A DNA stretch of 64,000 nucleotides. It comes from Micromonospora noduli. Its GTDB lineage: Bacteria > Actinomycetota > Actinomycetes > Mycobacteriales > Micromonosporaceae. Below, piece after piece: positions 9,119-17,269 of the stretch. Both the position numbers and the translations under genes were made by a program. Positions within the stretch are counted from its first letter, which is position 1, and the number at the start of each line of letters is the position of its first letter. The notes beneath the pieces are model-generated. The model searched no databases. It was not told the DNA's origin and saw only the letters and a list, made by a program, of their open reading frames with translations. The stretch lies in assembly GCF_003264365.1 (NCBI RefSeq), contig NZ_PYAK01000020.1:1-64000 (forward strand), written 5' to 3'.

Positions 9119-9625
9119 GTGAGCCAGGAGACCGCCGACGAAGCGAGCCGGGGCGCGGGAACGGGACGATCGGCCCGAGCCCTGGACGAGGTCGACCGGC
9201 GGATCCTCGACGAGCTGGTCCGCGACGGTCGGACGTCGGTGCGCACCCTCGCCGAACGGATCCACATCTCCCGCACCAACGCGTACGCGCGGGTGGAGCG
9301 GCTGCTGCGCGACGGGGTCATCACCGGGTTCCGGGCCCAGGTGGCGCCCGAGGCGGCCGGGCTGGGCACGTCGGCGTACATCGCCCTGACCATCGAGCAG
9401 AACACCTGGCGGGAGGTGTCGGCCGAGCTGGCCCGGGTGCGCTACATCGAGCACGCCGCGCTGCTCGGCGGTGACCACGACGTGCTCGCGCTGGTGCGCG
9501 CCCCGGACAACGCCGCGCTGCGCGACGTGGTGCTGGGCCGGGTGCAGAGCATTCCCGGGGTGTTGTCCACCCGCACCTGGCTGGTCTTCGAGGAGTTCGA
9601 CGGGCTTGGCAGCCCCTGGGCGTGA
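9119..9625 (+). CDS. Lrp/AsnC family transcriptional regulator (likely controls bkd)
   Basis: A 168-residue Lrp/AsnC regulator. The N-terminal HTH spans about residues 22-60 (LDEVDRRILDELVRDGRTSVRTLAERIHISRTNAYARVERL) and a C-terminal RAM ligand-sensing domain follows. An earlier in-frame TTG exists, but the GTG at 9119 follows a GGAGG (9106-9110) and gives a normal family length. Divergent placement next to the bkd operon matches the known arrangement in which an Lrp-type regulator (BkdR) responds to branched-chain amino acids. That role here is inference. Confidence 0.88.
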   Translation: MSQETADEASRGAGTGRSARALDEVDRRILDELVRDGRTSVRTLAERIHISRTNAYARVERLLRDGVITGFRAQVAPEAAGLGTSAYIALTIEQNTWREVSAELARVRYIEHAALLGGDHDVLALVRAPDNAALRDVVLGRVQSIPGVLSTRTWLVFEEFDGLGSPWA

Positions 9626-9634
9626 CCGCCGGGC

Positions 9635-10606
9635 TCAGCGCTCCGGCGGGGCCTCCAGCCCGTCGCGGTCGGCCAGCTCCAGCAGTGGTTCCAGCGAGTG
9701 CCGGTCACCGTCCAGGCCGGCGTGCGGGTCGCCGCGCTCGGCGAACCGGGCCGGCATGCTGAGCACGTCGAAGTCCTCCGGACGGACCTGGTCCAGCTCC
9801 GACCAGTCCAGCGGCGCGGAGACCAGCGCGGCCGGCGTCGGCCGGATCGAGTACGCCGAGGTCACTGTGTGGTCGCGGGCCATCTGGTTGTAGTCGACGA
9901 AGACCGGCCGGTCCCGTTGCTCGCGCCACCAGGTGGTGGTGACCAGGTCCGGCAGCCGGCGCTGCATCTCCCGACCCAGCGCGAGCACCGCCCGACGGCA
10001 GTCACCGAAGCTCCACCGCGGCTCGATCGACAGGTAGACGTGCAGCCCCCGGCCGCCGGTGGTCTTCGGGTAGCCGGTCATGCCCAGCTCGGCGAGGAAC
10101 GCCCGCACCTCGTGCGCCACCGGCACCACCTGCTCGAAGCCGACGCCGGGCATCGGGTCCAGGTCGATGCGCAGCTGGTCGGGGCGTTCCACGTCGGCGG
10201 CGGTGACCGGCCACGGGTGGAACCGCAGGGTACCCAGGTTGGCAGCCCAGATGACCACGGCCAACTCACTGGGCGCGACCTCGTCGGCGGTACGGCCACT
10301 GGGGAAGGTGATGTGCGCGGTCCGCACCCACTCGGGCGCGCCGGCCGGCAACCGCTTCTGGTAGAACGCGTCGCCCCGGTTGGTCTGCCGGGTGGCGATC
10401 GTCGCGCCCTCGAAGACACCGCGCGGCCAGCGTTCCAGCATGGTCGGCCGATCCCGCAGCGCGCGCAGGATGCCGTCACCCACAGCCAGGAAGTAGCGGA
10501 CCACGTCCAGCTTGGTCAGCCCACGCTCGGGAAAGTACGGCTTGTCGGGGCTGGAGACGCGGACCAGCCGCTCCCCCACCTGGATCTCCTCCGCCGCCGT
10601 GGCCAC
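9635..10606 (-). CDS. LigD-type polymerase domain protein (NHEJ primase-polymerase)
   Basis: A stand-alone polymerase domain of the ATP-dependent DNA ligase D family, about 323 residues. Seen motifs: SSPDKPYFPERGLTKLDVVRYF near the N-terminus, the metal-binding LRIDLDPMPG (Asp-x-Asp), and TTGGRGLHVYL. The family fills gaps and adds nucleotides during Ku-dependent end joining; no ligase or nuclease domain is attached and no ku gene is in the window. The frame stays open to 10657; I use the GTG at 10606 because homology starts there, but the ribosome site is weak and the longer form is possible. Confidence 0.85.
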   Translation of the reverse strand: MATAAEEIQVGERLVRVSSPDKPYFPERGLTKLDVVRYFLAVGDGILRALRDRPTMLERWPRGVFEGATIATRQTNRGDAFYQKRLPAGAPEWVRTAHITFPSGRTADEVAPSELAVVIWAANLGTLRFHPWPVTAADVERPDQLRIDLDPMPGVGFEQVVPVAHEVRAFLAELGMTGYPKTTGGRGLHVYLSIEPRWSFGDCRRAVLALGREMQRRLPDLVTTTWWREQRDRPVFVDYNQMARDHTVTSAYSIRPTPAALVSAPLDWSELDQVRPEDFDVLSMPARFAERGDPHAGLDGDRHSLEPLLELADRDGLEAPPER

Positions 10607-10715
10607 GCCACCGAGGGTACGACGTGCGCCCACGTCGGACGCCAACCGAGCGGACATCGGCAGGGCGGATCACCGGACACGGTTACCGTCGGCGGTGCCC
10701 GGGTAGGGGGGCCGC

Positions 10716-11447
10716 ATGGCGGAACTGGCAACCCTCTGGATCGTCCGACACGGCGAGAGCACCGCGAACGTCGCGGCGACGCACGCCGAGGCGTCGGGCG
10801 CAGAGCTGATCGACCTCACCCACCGCGACGCCGACGTGCCGCTCTCCGCGACGGGCGAGGAGCAGGCTCGGGCGACCGGCCGTTGGCTGGCCGAGCTGCC
10901 GGACGCGAAGCGCCCGGACGTGGCGGTGGTCTCGCCGTACCTGCGCGCGGTGCAGACCTCGCGGCTTGCGCTGGCCGGCACCGACATTCCCGTCCACCGC
11001 GACGAGCGGCTGCGCGACCGGGAGCTGGGCATCCTCGACGGGCTGACCGGGCACGGGGTGCGCCGGCGGTACCCGGACGAGGCCGACCGCCGGGAGCGGT
11101 TGGGCAAGTTCTACTACCGGCCGCCGGGCGGGGAGTCCTGGACGGACGTGGCGTTGCGGCTGCGGACCCTGCTGGGCGACCTGCGCCGCGACCACGAGGG
11201 GTGCCGGGTGCTGCTCTTCGGCCACGACGCGCTGGTCTTCCTGCTTCGCTATCTGGTGGAGGGATTGACCGAGGACGAGCTGATGGCGCTCACCCGGCAG
11301 GACGTGATCGCCAACTGTTCGATCACCGAGTGGTCGGCCGACGACGAGGACCGCCTGGCCCTCACCGCCTTCAACGATGTCGCGCACCTGCGTCAGCAGG
11401 GCGCCCAGCCGACCAGGGAGGACGAGATCCATGCCGAGCCGGTCTGA
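10716..11447 (+). CDS. Histidine phosphatase family protein
   Basis: A 243-residue phosphoglycerate mutase-like phosphatase. The RHG signature is IVRHGESTANV at residues 8-18, the second catalytic histidine lies in LLFGHDALVF, and the acid/Arg stretch is DRELGILDGL. The substrate is unknown; the family includes phosphosugar and nucleotide phosphatases. It overlaps the downstream dehydratase gene by 17 bases and is probably co-transcribed. Confidence 0.88.
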   Translation: MAELATLWIVRHGESTANVAATHAEASGAELIDLTHRDADVPLSATGEEQARATGRWLAELPDAKRPDVAVVSPYLRAVQTSRLALAGTDIPVHRDERLRDRELGILDGLTGHGVRRRYPDEADRRERLGKFYYRPPGGESWTDVALRLRTLLGDLRRDHEGCRVLLFGHDALVFLLRYLVEGLTEDELMALTRQDVIANCSITEWSADDEDRLALTAFNDVAHLRQQGAQPTREDEIHAEPV

Positions 11448-12300
11448 GGTGAGGGTGATCACCCCGGCGTTGCTGCGGGACTGGGCGCTGCCGGTGCCGG
11501 TCGGTGGAAAGGAGAGCCGGGGCACCGTGCTGGTGGTCGGCGGTTCCCGCTTCACGCCGGGCGCGGTGCTGCTCGCCGGGGTGGCCGCGTTGCGCGCCGG
11601 TGCCGGGGTGCTCCAACTGGCCGCCGCCGAGTCCACCGCCGCCGCGCTGAGCATCCAGGTGCCCGAGGCGCTGGTGATCGGGTTGCCGGAGACCCCCGAC
11701 GGCGCAGTGGCCGCCGACCGGGACGGCCAGCTCGGCGACCTGGTCACGCAGGCCGACGTGGTGGCGGTCGGCCCCGGCCTGAAGGCGATCGACGAGACCA
11801 ACCGCCTGCTGAGCCTGGTCCTGGAGGCCGCCCGTCCGGACACGTCACTGGTGCTCGACGCGTACGCCCTCGGTGCGCTCAGCCACGCACCGGACCTGCT
11901 GGTCGGCTCGGGTCGGCCCGTGGTGCTCACCCCCAACGTCACCGAGGCCGGGCACCTGCTCGGACGGGACCCGGGCGACGACCTGGACGCCGAGGCGGCC
12001 GAGTTGGCCGCGCGGTACGAGGCGGTCGTGTCGCTGTACGGGCACGTGGCCGCCCCGGACGGTCGGGGTTGGCGGGAGGAGAGCGGCGACGCCGGGCTGG
12101 GCACCTCCGGCAGCGGGGACGTGCTCGCCGGGTTGCTGGCGGGCCTGCTGTCGCGGGGTGCCGACCCTGCGCAGGCGGCCTGCTGGGGCTCGTTCGCGCA
12201 CTCGGTGAGCGGCCAGCGGCTGATCCCCCGCTACGGCCGGATCGGCTTTCTGGCTCGGGAGTTGCTCGACGAGATCCCCCGCACCCTGGCGATGGTCTGA
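11431..12300 (+). CDS. nnrD: NAD(P)H-hydrate dehydratase (ADP/ATP-dependent), single domain
   Basis: A 289-residue ribokinase-like dehydratase that repairs hydrated NAD(P)H. Seen motifs: the N-terminal glycine-rich RGTVLVVGGSRFTPGAVLLAG, the central LTPNVTEAGHLLG and the catalytic loop GTSGSGDVLAGLLAGLL. Most bacteria carry it fused to an epimerase domain (NnrE); here only the dehydratase half is present. The ATG at 11431 has GGGAGG ten bases upstream and lies inside the end of the phosphatase gene. A longer in-frame upstream extension lacks homology. Confidence 0.86.
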   Translation: MPSRSEVRVITPALLRDWALPVPVGGKESRGTVLVVGGSRFTPGAVLLAGVAALRAGAGVLQLAAAESTAAALSIQVPEALVIGLPETPDGAVAADRDGQLGDLVTQADVVAVGPGLKAIDETNRLLSLVLEAARPDTSLVLDAYALGALSHAPDLLVGSGRPVVLTPNVTEAGHLLGRDPGDDLDAEAAELAARYEAVVSLYGHVAAPDGRGWREESGDAGLGTSGSGDVLAGLLAGLLSRGADPAQAACWGSFAHSVSGQRLIPRYGRIGFLARELLDEIPRTLAMV

Positions 12301-12379
12301 GGCGGTTTCACCTGTTTCCGCATTCGGCGTCGGGGTACCGGAACCCCACCAGCCGACACTTTTCAGGGAGGTCATAGCG

Positions 12380-12880
12380 GTGTCGACCGATGCCATCGTC
12401 CTGCTCAAAGAGGACCACAAGGAAATGCGTCGCCTGTTCAAGGCCTTCCAGGACGCCGAGGAGGGGCCGGCGAGCCAGCGGCAGAAGCTGGTGGACCAGA
12501 TCCTGGAGGCACTGACCGTGCACACCTACCTGGAGAACGAGGTGATGTATCCGGAGGTCCGCCGGCTGCTGCCCGACCTGGAGGACGACATCCTCGAGTC
12601 GTACGAGGAGCACCACGTCGCCGATGTGCTCTGCGCCGAGCTGGCCAGCATGAACGCCGACGACGAGCGGTTCAACGCCAAGACGACGGTGCTGATCGAG
12701 AACGTCACCCACCACGTCGAGGAGGAAGAGCAGGAGTGGTTCCCCAAGGTCCGCGACGCGCTGGGCCGCAAGCAGCTCCAGGAGATCGGCGAGAAGATGA
12801 TCGCGCTGCGCGCGGACGCGCCGCGTACCCCCACCGCGCCGAAGGCGATCAAGAAGGCGCTCGATGCGGTGACGGCCTGA
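12380..12880 (+). CDS. Hemerythrin HHE domain protein
   Basis: A 166-residue four-helix hemerythrin-like protein expected to bind a diiron site. Candidate ligands are seen in LKEDHKEMRRLF, LTVHTYLENEVMYPEV, YEEHHVADVL and THHVEEEEQEWFPKV. Members sense or store oxygen, iron or nitric oxide; which applies here cannot be read from the sequence. The GTG at 12380 follows AGGGAGG. It is followed directly by a hairpin terminator. Confidence 0.88.
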   Translation: MSTDAIVLLKEDHKEMRRLFKAFQDAEEGPASQRQKLVDQILEALTVHTYLENEVMYPEVRRLLPDLEDDILESYEEHHVADVLCAELASMNADDERFNAKTTVLIENVTHHVEEEEQEWFPKVRDALGRKQLQEIGEKMIALRADAPRTPTAPKAIKKALDAVTA

Positions 12881-12895
12881 GGCACCCGCTCACAC

Positions 12896-12926
12896 CGAAG
12901 GGCCCGGCATCACGCCGGGCCCTTCG
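12896..12926. terminator. Bidirectional hairpin terminator
   Basis: A perfect 13-bp inverted repeat (12896-12908, CGAAGGGCCCGGC, with 12914-12926) and a 5-base loop, between convergent hemerythrin and SDR genes. Confidence 0.75.
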
Positions 12927-12940
12927 TCGTGCACCGCGGG

Positions 12941-13747
12941 TCAGCTGCCGGATCCCGGCTCGGCCATCCGGCGGTGCTGCTCGGACTTGAGCTTGTCCGG
13001 AATGATCTTGCCGGCGGCGGTCTGCACCTTGTTCATCAGCGAGCCGGCGGTGATCGTCTGATCACCCCTCATCATCGCCTCGAAGCCCTGCTCGGCGACC
13101 TTCGCCGGGTCGTCCTTCTTTCCCGAGCCCACCCGGGTGTCCTCCATGTCGGCCCGGTCGAAGAACTCCGTGTCGGTCGGCCCGGGCATCAGCGAGGTCA
13201 CAGTGACGCCGGTGTCCTTCAGCTCGTTGCGCAGCGCCTCGGCGAAGGACTGCACGAACGACTTCGACGCGTTGTAGACCGCCTGGAACGGCCCCGGCAT
13301 GGTGGAGGCGATCGACGAGGTGAAGAGGACCCGGCCCGTGCCCCGCTCGACCATCCCGGGCAGCAGCCGCTTCGCCAGGTGCACCGTCGAGCGCACGTTG
13401 AGGTCGACGATCTCCAACTCGTCAGCGAGGTCGGTGCCGCCGACGAAGGCGCCACCGGCGCCCCGACCGGCGTTGAGCGCCAGCGCGTCCAGCGGCCGTC
13501 CGGTCGCGGTGACGGCGGCCACCAGTTCCGTCACGCCCTGCTCGCGGGCCAGGTCGACGCGGACCGACCAGATCTGCGGGCCGCCGTCGCGGCGCAGTTT
13601 CTGCGCGGCCGTCTCGATGCCGTCGTCCTCGGCCGCGATGACCAGGTCGAAGCCGTGCTCGACGAACTGCGCCGCCAGCTCGTACCCGATCCCGCTGGAG
13701 GCTCCGGTCACCAGGGCGAGCGGCCGGTCGGAGGTGGGTGTGGTCAT
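12941..13747 (-). CDS. SDR family NAD(P)-dependent oxidoreductase
   Basis: A 268-residue classical short-chain dehydrogenase. The nucleotide-binding TGASSGIG lies at residues 14-21, the NAG-type motif is [11 protein letters not shown], and the catalytic Ser and Tyr-x-x-x-Lys are in TSSIAST and YNASKSF. The substrate is unknown. The reading frame continues far upstream as an open antisense frame over glyA, but the ATG at 13747 has AAGGAG at good distance and starts the homology. It is divergent from glyA. Confidence 0.9.
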   Translation of the reverse strand: MTTPTSDRPLALVTGASSGIGYELAAQFVEHGFDLVIAAEDDGIETAAQKLRRDGGPQIWSVRVDLAREQGVTELVAAVTATGRPLDALALNAGRGAGGAFVGGTDLADELEIVDLNVRSTVHLAKRLLPGMVERGTGRVLFTSSIASTMPGPFQAVYNASKSFVQSFAEALRNELKDTGVTVTSLMPGPTDTEFFDRADMEDTRVGSGKKDDPAKVAEQGFEAMMRGDQTITAGSLMNKVQTAAGKIIPDKLKSEQHRRMAEPGSGS

Positions 13748-13889
13748 GTTCTCGACTCCTTCTGTGCGAACCCTGGCCGCACCCGTGACGGTGCGGTGGT
13801 CACCTACCGTGTGCCCCGCGACGCATCGCCCAATCACGTCGGCGGGGTCGCCTCCCGGAGGGCGGCCCGAACGGCCGGTTCCGGCCCGG

Positions 13890-13895
13890 TAGGAT
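13890..13895 (+). promoter_or_regulatory. Candidate -10 box of the glyA promoter
   Basis: TAGGAT fits the actinobacterial TANNNT -10 pattern and would place the transcription start near 13902, exactly where the riboswitch aptamer begins. No clear -35 is seen. The surrounding CGGCCCG (13882-13888) also pairs perfectly with CGGGCCG (13901-13907). Confidence 0.45.
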
Positions 13896-13899
13896 CCTC

Positions 13900-13984
13900 T
13901 CGGGCCGTTACTGGCGCGTGGGGATGGAGAACCATCGGGGAGCGGCCTCGTCACGTGGACGTTTGCCGAGCGCCTGGGCCTTCC
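13900..13984 (+). ncRNA. ZTP (pfl motif) riboswitch upstream of glyA
   Basis: The leader shows the conserved blocks of the pfl/ZTP aptamer in order: GGGCCGTTACTGGCG (13902-13916), a short hairpin GATGG-AGAA-CCATC (13923-13935), the signature GGGGAGCGG (13936-13944), a variable loop, and the pseudoknot strand GCGCCTGGGCC (13970-13980). This class binds ZTP or ZMP, which build up when 10-formyl-tetrahydrofolate is short, and switches on one-carbon genes such as glyA. The ribosome site (TTGGAGG) lies about 16 bases after the aptamer, so control could be by transcription or translation. Confidence 0.87.
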
Positions 13985-14005
13985 CGCACGTCTGTTGGAG
14001 GTCGC

Positions 14006-15442
14006 ATGTCCCGCAACGCCGAATCCACCGCATTCCGGAGTGCCCTTGAGGTGATCCGGGCTGTCGAGCCGCGGGTCGCCGACGCCATCGGCGCCGAACT
14101 GACCGACCAGCGGGAGTCGCTCAAGCTGATCGCCAGCGAGAACTACGCCTCCCCGGCGACCCTGCTGGCCATGGGCAACTGGTTCAGCGACAAGTACGCC
14201 GAGGGCACCGTCGGGCGCCGCTTCTACGCCGGCTGCCAGAACGTCGACACCGTCGAGGCGCTCGCCGCCGAGCACGCCCGGGAGCTGTTCGGCGCCGCGC
14301 ACGCGTACGTGCAGCCGCACTCGGGCATCGACGCCAACCTGGTCGCCTTCTGGGCGGTGCTGGCCGACCGGGTGGAGTCCCCCGCCCTGAAGAAGGCCCA
14401 GGTCCGCCAGGTCAACGACCTCACCGAGGCCGACTGGTTCGCGCTGCGCCGCGAGCTGGGCAACCAGCGGATGCTCGGCATGTCGCTGGACGCCGGCGGC
14501 CACCTCACCCACGGTTTCCGGCCGAACATCTCCGGCAAGATGTTCGACCAGCGCAGCTACGGCACCGACCCGGCGACCGGCCTGATCGACTACGACCGGG
14601 TGGCAGAGGCCGCCCGCGAGTTCAAGCCGCTGATCCTGGTGGGCGGCTACTCGGCGTACCCCCGGAAGGTGAACTTCCGGATCCTGCGCGAGATCGCCGA
14701 CTCGGTCGGCGCCACCTTCATGGTCGACATGGCGCACTTCGCGGGCCTGGTGGCCGGCAAGGTGTTCACCGGCGACTTCGACCCGGTGCCGCACGCGCAC
14801 ATCGTCACGACCACCACGCACAAGTCGTTGCGCGGCCCGCGCGGCGGCATGGTGCTCTGCCAGCCGGAGTTGGCCGACCAGGTGGACCGGGGCTGCCCGA
14901 TGGTGCTCGGCGGTCCGCTGCCGCACGTGATGGCAGCCAAGGCGGTCGCGCTCGCCGAGGCCCGCCGGCCCGACTTCGCCGACTACGCCCAGCGGATCGT
15001 CGACAACGCGCAGGCGCTCGCCGAGGGGCTGCTGAGCCGGGGCGCGACGCTGGTCACCGGCGGCACCGACAACCACCTGGTGCTGATCGACGTGTCCGGC
15101 TACGGGCTCACCGGCCGGCAGGCCGAGCAGGCCCTCCTGGACTCGGGCATCGTCACCAACCGCAACTCGGTCCCGCAGGACCCGAACGGCGCCTGGTACA
15201 CGTCCGGCATCCGGATCGGCACCCCGGCTCTGACCACCCGGGGCCTGGGCACCGCCGAGATGGACCAGACCGCCGAGCTGATCCACACCGTGCTGACCCA
15301 GACCACCGCCGGCGCCAACGCCGACGGCACCCCGTCGAAGGCGAAGTACAACCTGGACGCCGGCCTGGCCGACAAGATCGCCCGCCAGGCCACCGATCTG
15401 CTGGCCACGTACCCCCTCTACCCCGGCATCGACCTGAGCTGA
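14006..15442 (+). CDS. glyA: Serine hydroxymethyltransferase, riboswitch-controlled
   Basis: A 478-residue PLP enzyme that converts serine and tetrahydrofolate to glycine and methylene-tetrahydrofolate. Seen: [11 protein letters not shown] at residues about 33-43, [32 protein letters not shown], and the PLP lysine in [16 protein letters not shown]. The stretch between residues 115 and 160 is longer than in E. coli SHMT, as in the longer actinobacterial form. The ATG at 14006 follows TTGGAGG. The ZTP riboswitch in its leader ties it to folate status. Confidence 0.94.
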   Translation: MSRNAESTAFRSALEVIRAVEPRVADAIGAELTDQRESLKLIASENYASPATLLAMGNWFSDKYAEGTVGRRFYAGCQNVDTVEALAAEHARELFGAAHAYVQPHSGIDANLVAFWAVLADRVESPALKKAQVRQVNDLTEADWFALRRELGNQRMLGMSLDAGGHLTHGFRPNISGKMFDQRSYGTDPATGLIDYDRVAEAAREFKPLILVGGYSAYPRKVNFRILREIADSVGATFMVDMAHFAGLVAGKVFTGDFDPVPHAHIVTTTTHKSLRGPRGGMVLCQPELADQVDRGCPMVLGGPLPHVMAAKAVALAEARRPDFADYAQRIVDNAQALAEGLLSRGATLVTGGTDNHLVLIDVSGYGLTGRQAEQALLDSGIVTNRNSVPQDPNGAWYTSGIRIGTPALTTRGLGTAEMDQTAELIHTVLTQTTAGANADGTPSKAKYNLDAGLADKIARQATDLLATYPLYPGIDLS

Positions 15443-15450
15443 GCGGCGGC

Positions 15451-15576
15451 GCCTGCGACGGCAACGTCGCCCGTGGCACTTGCTCCAACCAGCGATATAC
15501 CTCTGAGTCATGGTTGTGACCCAGAGGTATATCGCTCGCTGAGGTGAGTGCCACCGGCGGCGGGACCGTCGCAGGC
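15451..15576. repeat. 126-bp nested palindrome (cruciform/MITE-like) after glyA
   Basis: Four nested inverted repeats share one centre: 15451-15461 with 15566-15576 (11/11), 15473-15480 with 15547-15554 (8/8, GTGGCACT), 15491-15505 with 15522-15536 (15/15, AGCGATATACCTCTG) and 15507-15510 with 15517-15520 around a 6-base loop. The inner arms are markedly AT-rich for this genome. It separates convergent genes and could end transcription, but it is much larger than the other terminators in the window. Confidence 0.85.
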
Positions 15577-15585
15577 AGGTGGCCC

Positions 15586-15837
15586 TCAGGCCATCGGGCG
15601 CTTCAGGTGGTAGCGGTGGACCTCGGTGCTGCCCTGGACGTTGTTGACGTCCTCGGCGGCGGAGACCAACTCCCACCCCTCCCGGCCGGCGCGGTTGAGG
15701 TGCGCGATGGCGGTGTCGCCGTAGGCGGTGATGTCCTTGCGTGACCCGTCCGGCGCGTACCAGACGAACGAGACGTGAAAATTGCGGCCCTGTCCCTGAT
15801 AGCGACGGACGAGCAGGGCGTACTCCCAGGCAACCAT
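15586..15837 (-). CDS. Small DUF4177-like hypothetical protein
   Basis: An 83-residue protein starting WEYALLVRRYQG and containing HLNRAGREGWELVSAAEDVN, a pattern seen in DUF4177-type small proteins (a beta strand followed by a helix with GxEGWELV). No function is known for that family. No signal peptide or membrane segment. It stands alone, convergent to glyA with the large palindrome between. Confidence 0.7.
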   Translation of the reverse strand: MVAWEYALLVRRYQGQGRNFHVSFVWYAPDGSRKDITAYGDTAIAHLNRAGREGWELVSAAEDVNNVQGSTEVHRYHLKRPMA

Positions 15838-15913
15838 GCGGCTTATTATGACCGTCCAACCAGGACGGCGGCACGCGGGTCGTCGCGCATTGCCATCCCA
15901 TGAACGCGGTGTG

Positions 15914-17266
15914 TCAACCCGCCCGGCGCGTCACCTCGTCGGTAATCAGCGCCGCGAGGCGATCCAGCCCGACGTCGATCTGCTCCGGTGTGACAGCGCT
16001 GACCGACAACCGCAACGCGTGGACCGGCGCGGTGTCGTCGTAGAAGTGCGCCATCGGCGTCCACAGCACCCCGTAGTCGCGCCCCGAGCGGTCCAGCAAC
16101 GCGTCGTCGACCGGGAACGGCACTGTCACCACCACGAAGAACCCACCGGCCGGCACTGTCCAACGCACCGCGGGCCGGTCCGGCTGATCGGCCTGGTCCA
16201 GCTGGTCCGGCAGAGCCGGGAAGCGCCGGGCGAGGCCGGCCACCAGGTGGCGCAGATTCCGGGTGTACGCGGACCGCTCCCGGGTGTTCGCGGCCACCAG
16301 GCTGCATCCGTGCTCCAGCAGCCGGCCGCCGATCACCGCCTGCGCGATGGGCGACGTGTTCACAGTGACCATGCTCTTGATCATGGCGAGTTGGTCGGCG
16401 AGCGGGCCGACCCGGCCTCCGGGGCCGCCCACCCGCTGGTCGGCGACGACGTACCCGACCCGCGCGCCGGGGAGCACGGTCTTGGCGAACGAGCCGAGGT
16501 AGACGACCCGCCGGCCGGTGTCCAACGCCTTCAGGGTGGGCGGGCGGGGCCCGTCGTCGCTGTGGAACAGACCGTACGGGTTGTCCTCCAGCAGCAGCAG
16601 ATCCTCCCGCGCCGCCAGGTCCAGCAACCGTTGCCGGTGGGCGGTGTCGATGCTGACCCCGGAGGGGTTGGCGAAGTCCGGCATCAGGTAGCAGGCGCGT
16701 GGCCGCAGCCCTGCGGCTCGGGCCCGGTGCACCTGGGCGGCCAGGTCGGCCAGGTCGACCCCGGCCGACCCACCGGCGACCGGCCACACCGGCAGGTCCA
16801 CCAGCCGGGCTGCCCCGGTCAGCCCGACGTAGGTCGGGGCGACCGCGAGCAGCACATCCGCCGGCCCGGCCCGCAACGCCCGCAGCACCAGGAACATGGC
16901 CTCCTGGCAGCCGACGGTCACCACCACGTCCTCCGGGTCGACGGTGATCCCCTCGTCGACCCGGAGGTTGCGGGCGATCAGGTGGTGCACGATGCCCTTG
17001 GTCCGGCCGTACTGGAGCAGCAGCCGCCGGGCCTGCTCGGGTCGGTGCCCCAGGTCGTCGACGAGGTGCCGGTGGAAGGTGTCCAGGTGCCGGTGCACCG
17101 CCGCGAGGTCGAAGAACTCCTCGTACGGCCGGCCGGCCGCGAGGGACACCGCCGCCGGGTAACGCTCGGACACCTCGTTGAGAAAGTTCATCGAGGTCAG
17201 CGCAGGATCGCCCAGCGCGGGGTGCAGGTCGGCGACGAGCAGGTCGACCGGTTCGGCGACGCTCAC
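15914..17266 (-). CDS. hpgT: PLP-dependent aminotransferase, HpgT-like (arylglycine transaminase)
   Basis: A 450-residue fold-type I aminotransferase like the C-terminal half of MocR proteins but without a DNA-binding domain. Seen: AAGRPYEEFFD, LLQYGRTKGIVHHLIARNL, MPDFANPSG and the PLP lysine in GSFAKTVLPGARVGY. This pattern resembles the hydroxyphenylglycine aminotransferase of glycopeptide pathways, which converts 4-hydroxybenzoylformate to L-4-hydroxyphenylglycine. The gene lies 3 bases after a hydroxymandelate oxidase-like gene, and hmaS is 16 kb away, which supports that role. A 2-aminoadipate-type transaminase is the alternative. Confidence 0.8.
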   Translation of the reverse strand: MSVAEPVDLLVADLHPALGDPALTSMNFLNEVSERYPAAVSLAAGRPYEEFFDLAAVHRHLDTFHRHLVDDLGHRPEQARRLLLQYGRTKGIVHHLIARNLRVDEGITVDPEDVVVTVGCQEAMFLVLRALRAGPADVLLAVAPTYVGLTGAARLVDLPVWPVAGGSAGVDLADLAAQVHRARAAGLRPRACYLMPDFANPSGVSIDTAHRQRLLDLAAREDLLLLEDNPYGLFHSDDGPRPPTLKALDTGRRVVYLGSFAKTVLPGARVGYVVADQRVGGPGGRVGPLADQLAMIKSMVTVNTSPIAQAVIGGRLLEHGCSLVAANTRERSAYTRNLRHLVAGLARRFPALPDQLDQADQPDRPAVRWTVPAGGFFVVVTVPFPVDDALLDRSGRDYGVLWTPMAHFYDDTAPVHALRLSVSAVTPEQIDVGLDRLAALITDEVTRRAG

Positions 17267-17269
17267 CCC

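Noticed and set aside
12941-15901. A 986-codon open frame antisense to glyA and continuing into the SDR gene
   Set aside because: Only the 3' 268 codons have homology (SDR). The rest is antisense to glyA with Val/Gly/Arg-rich composition typical of high-GC shadow frames.
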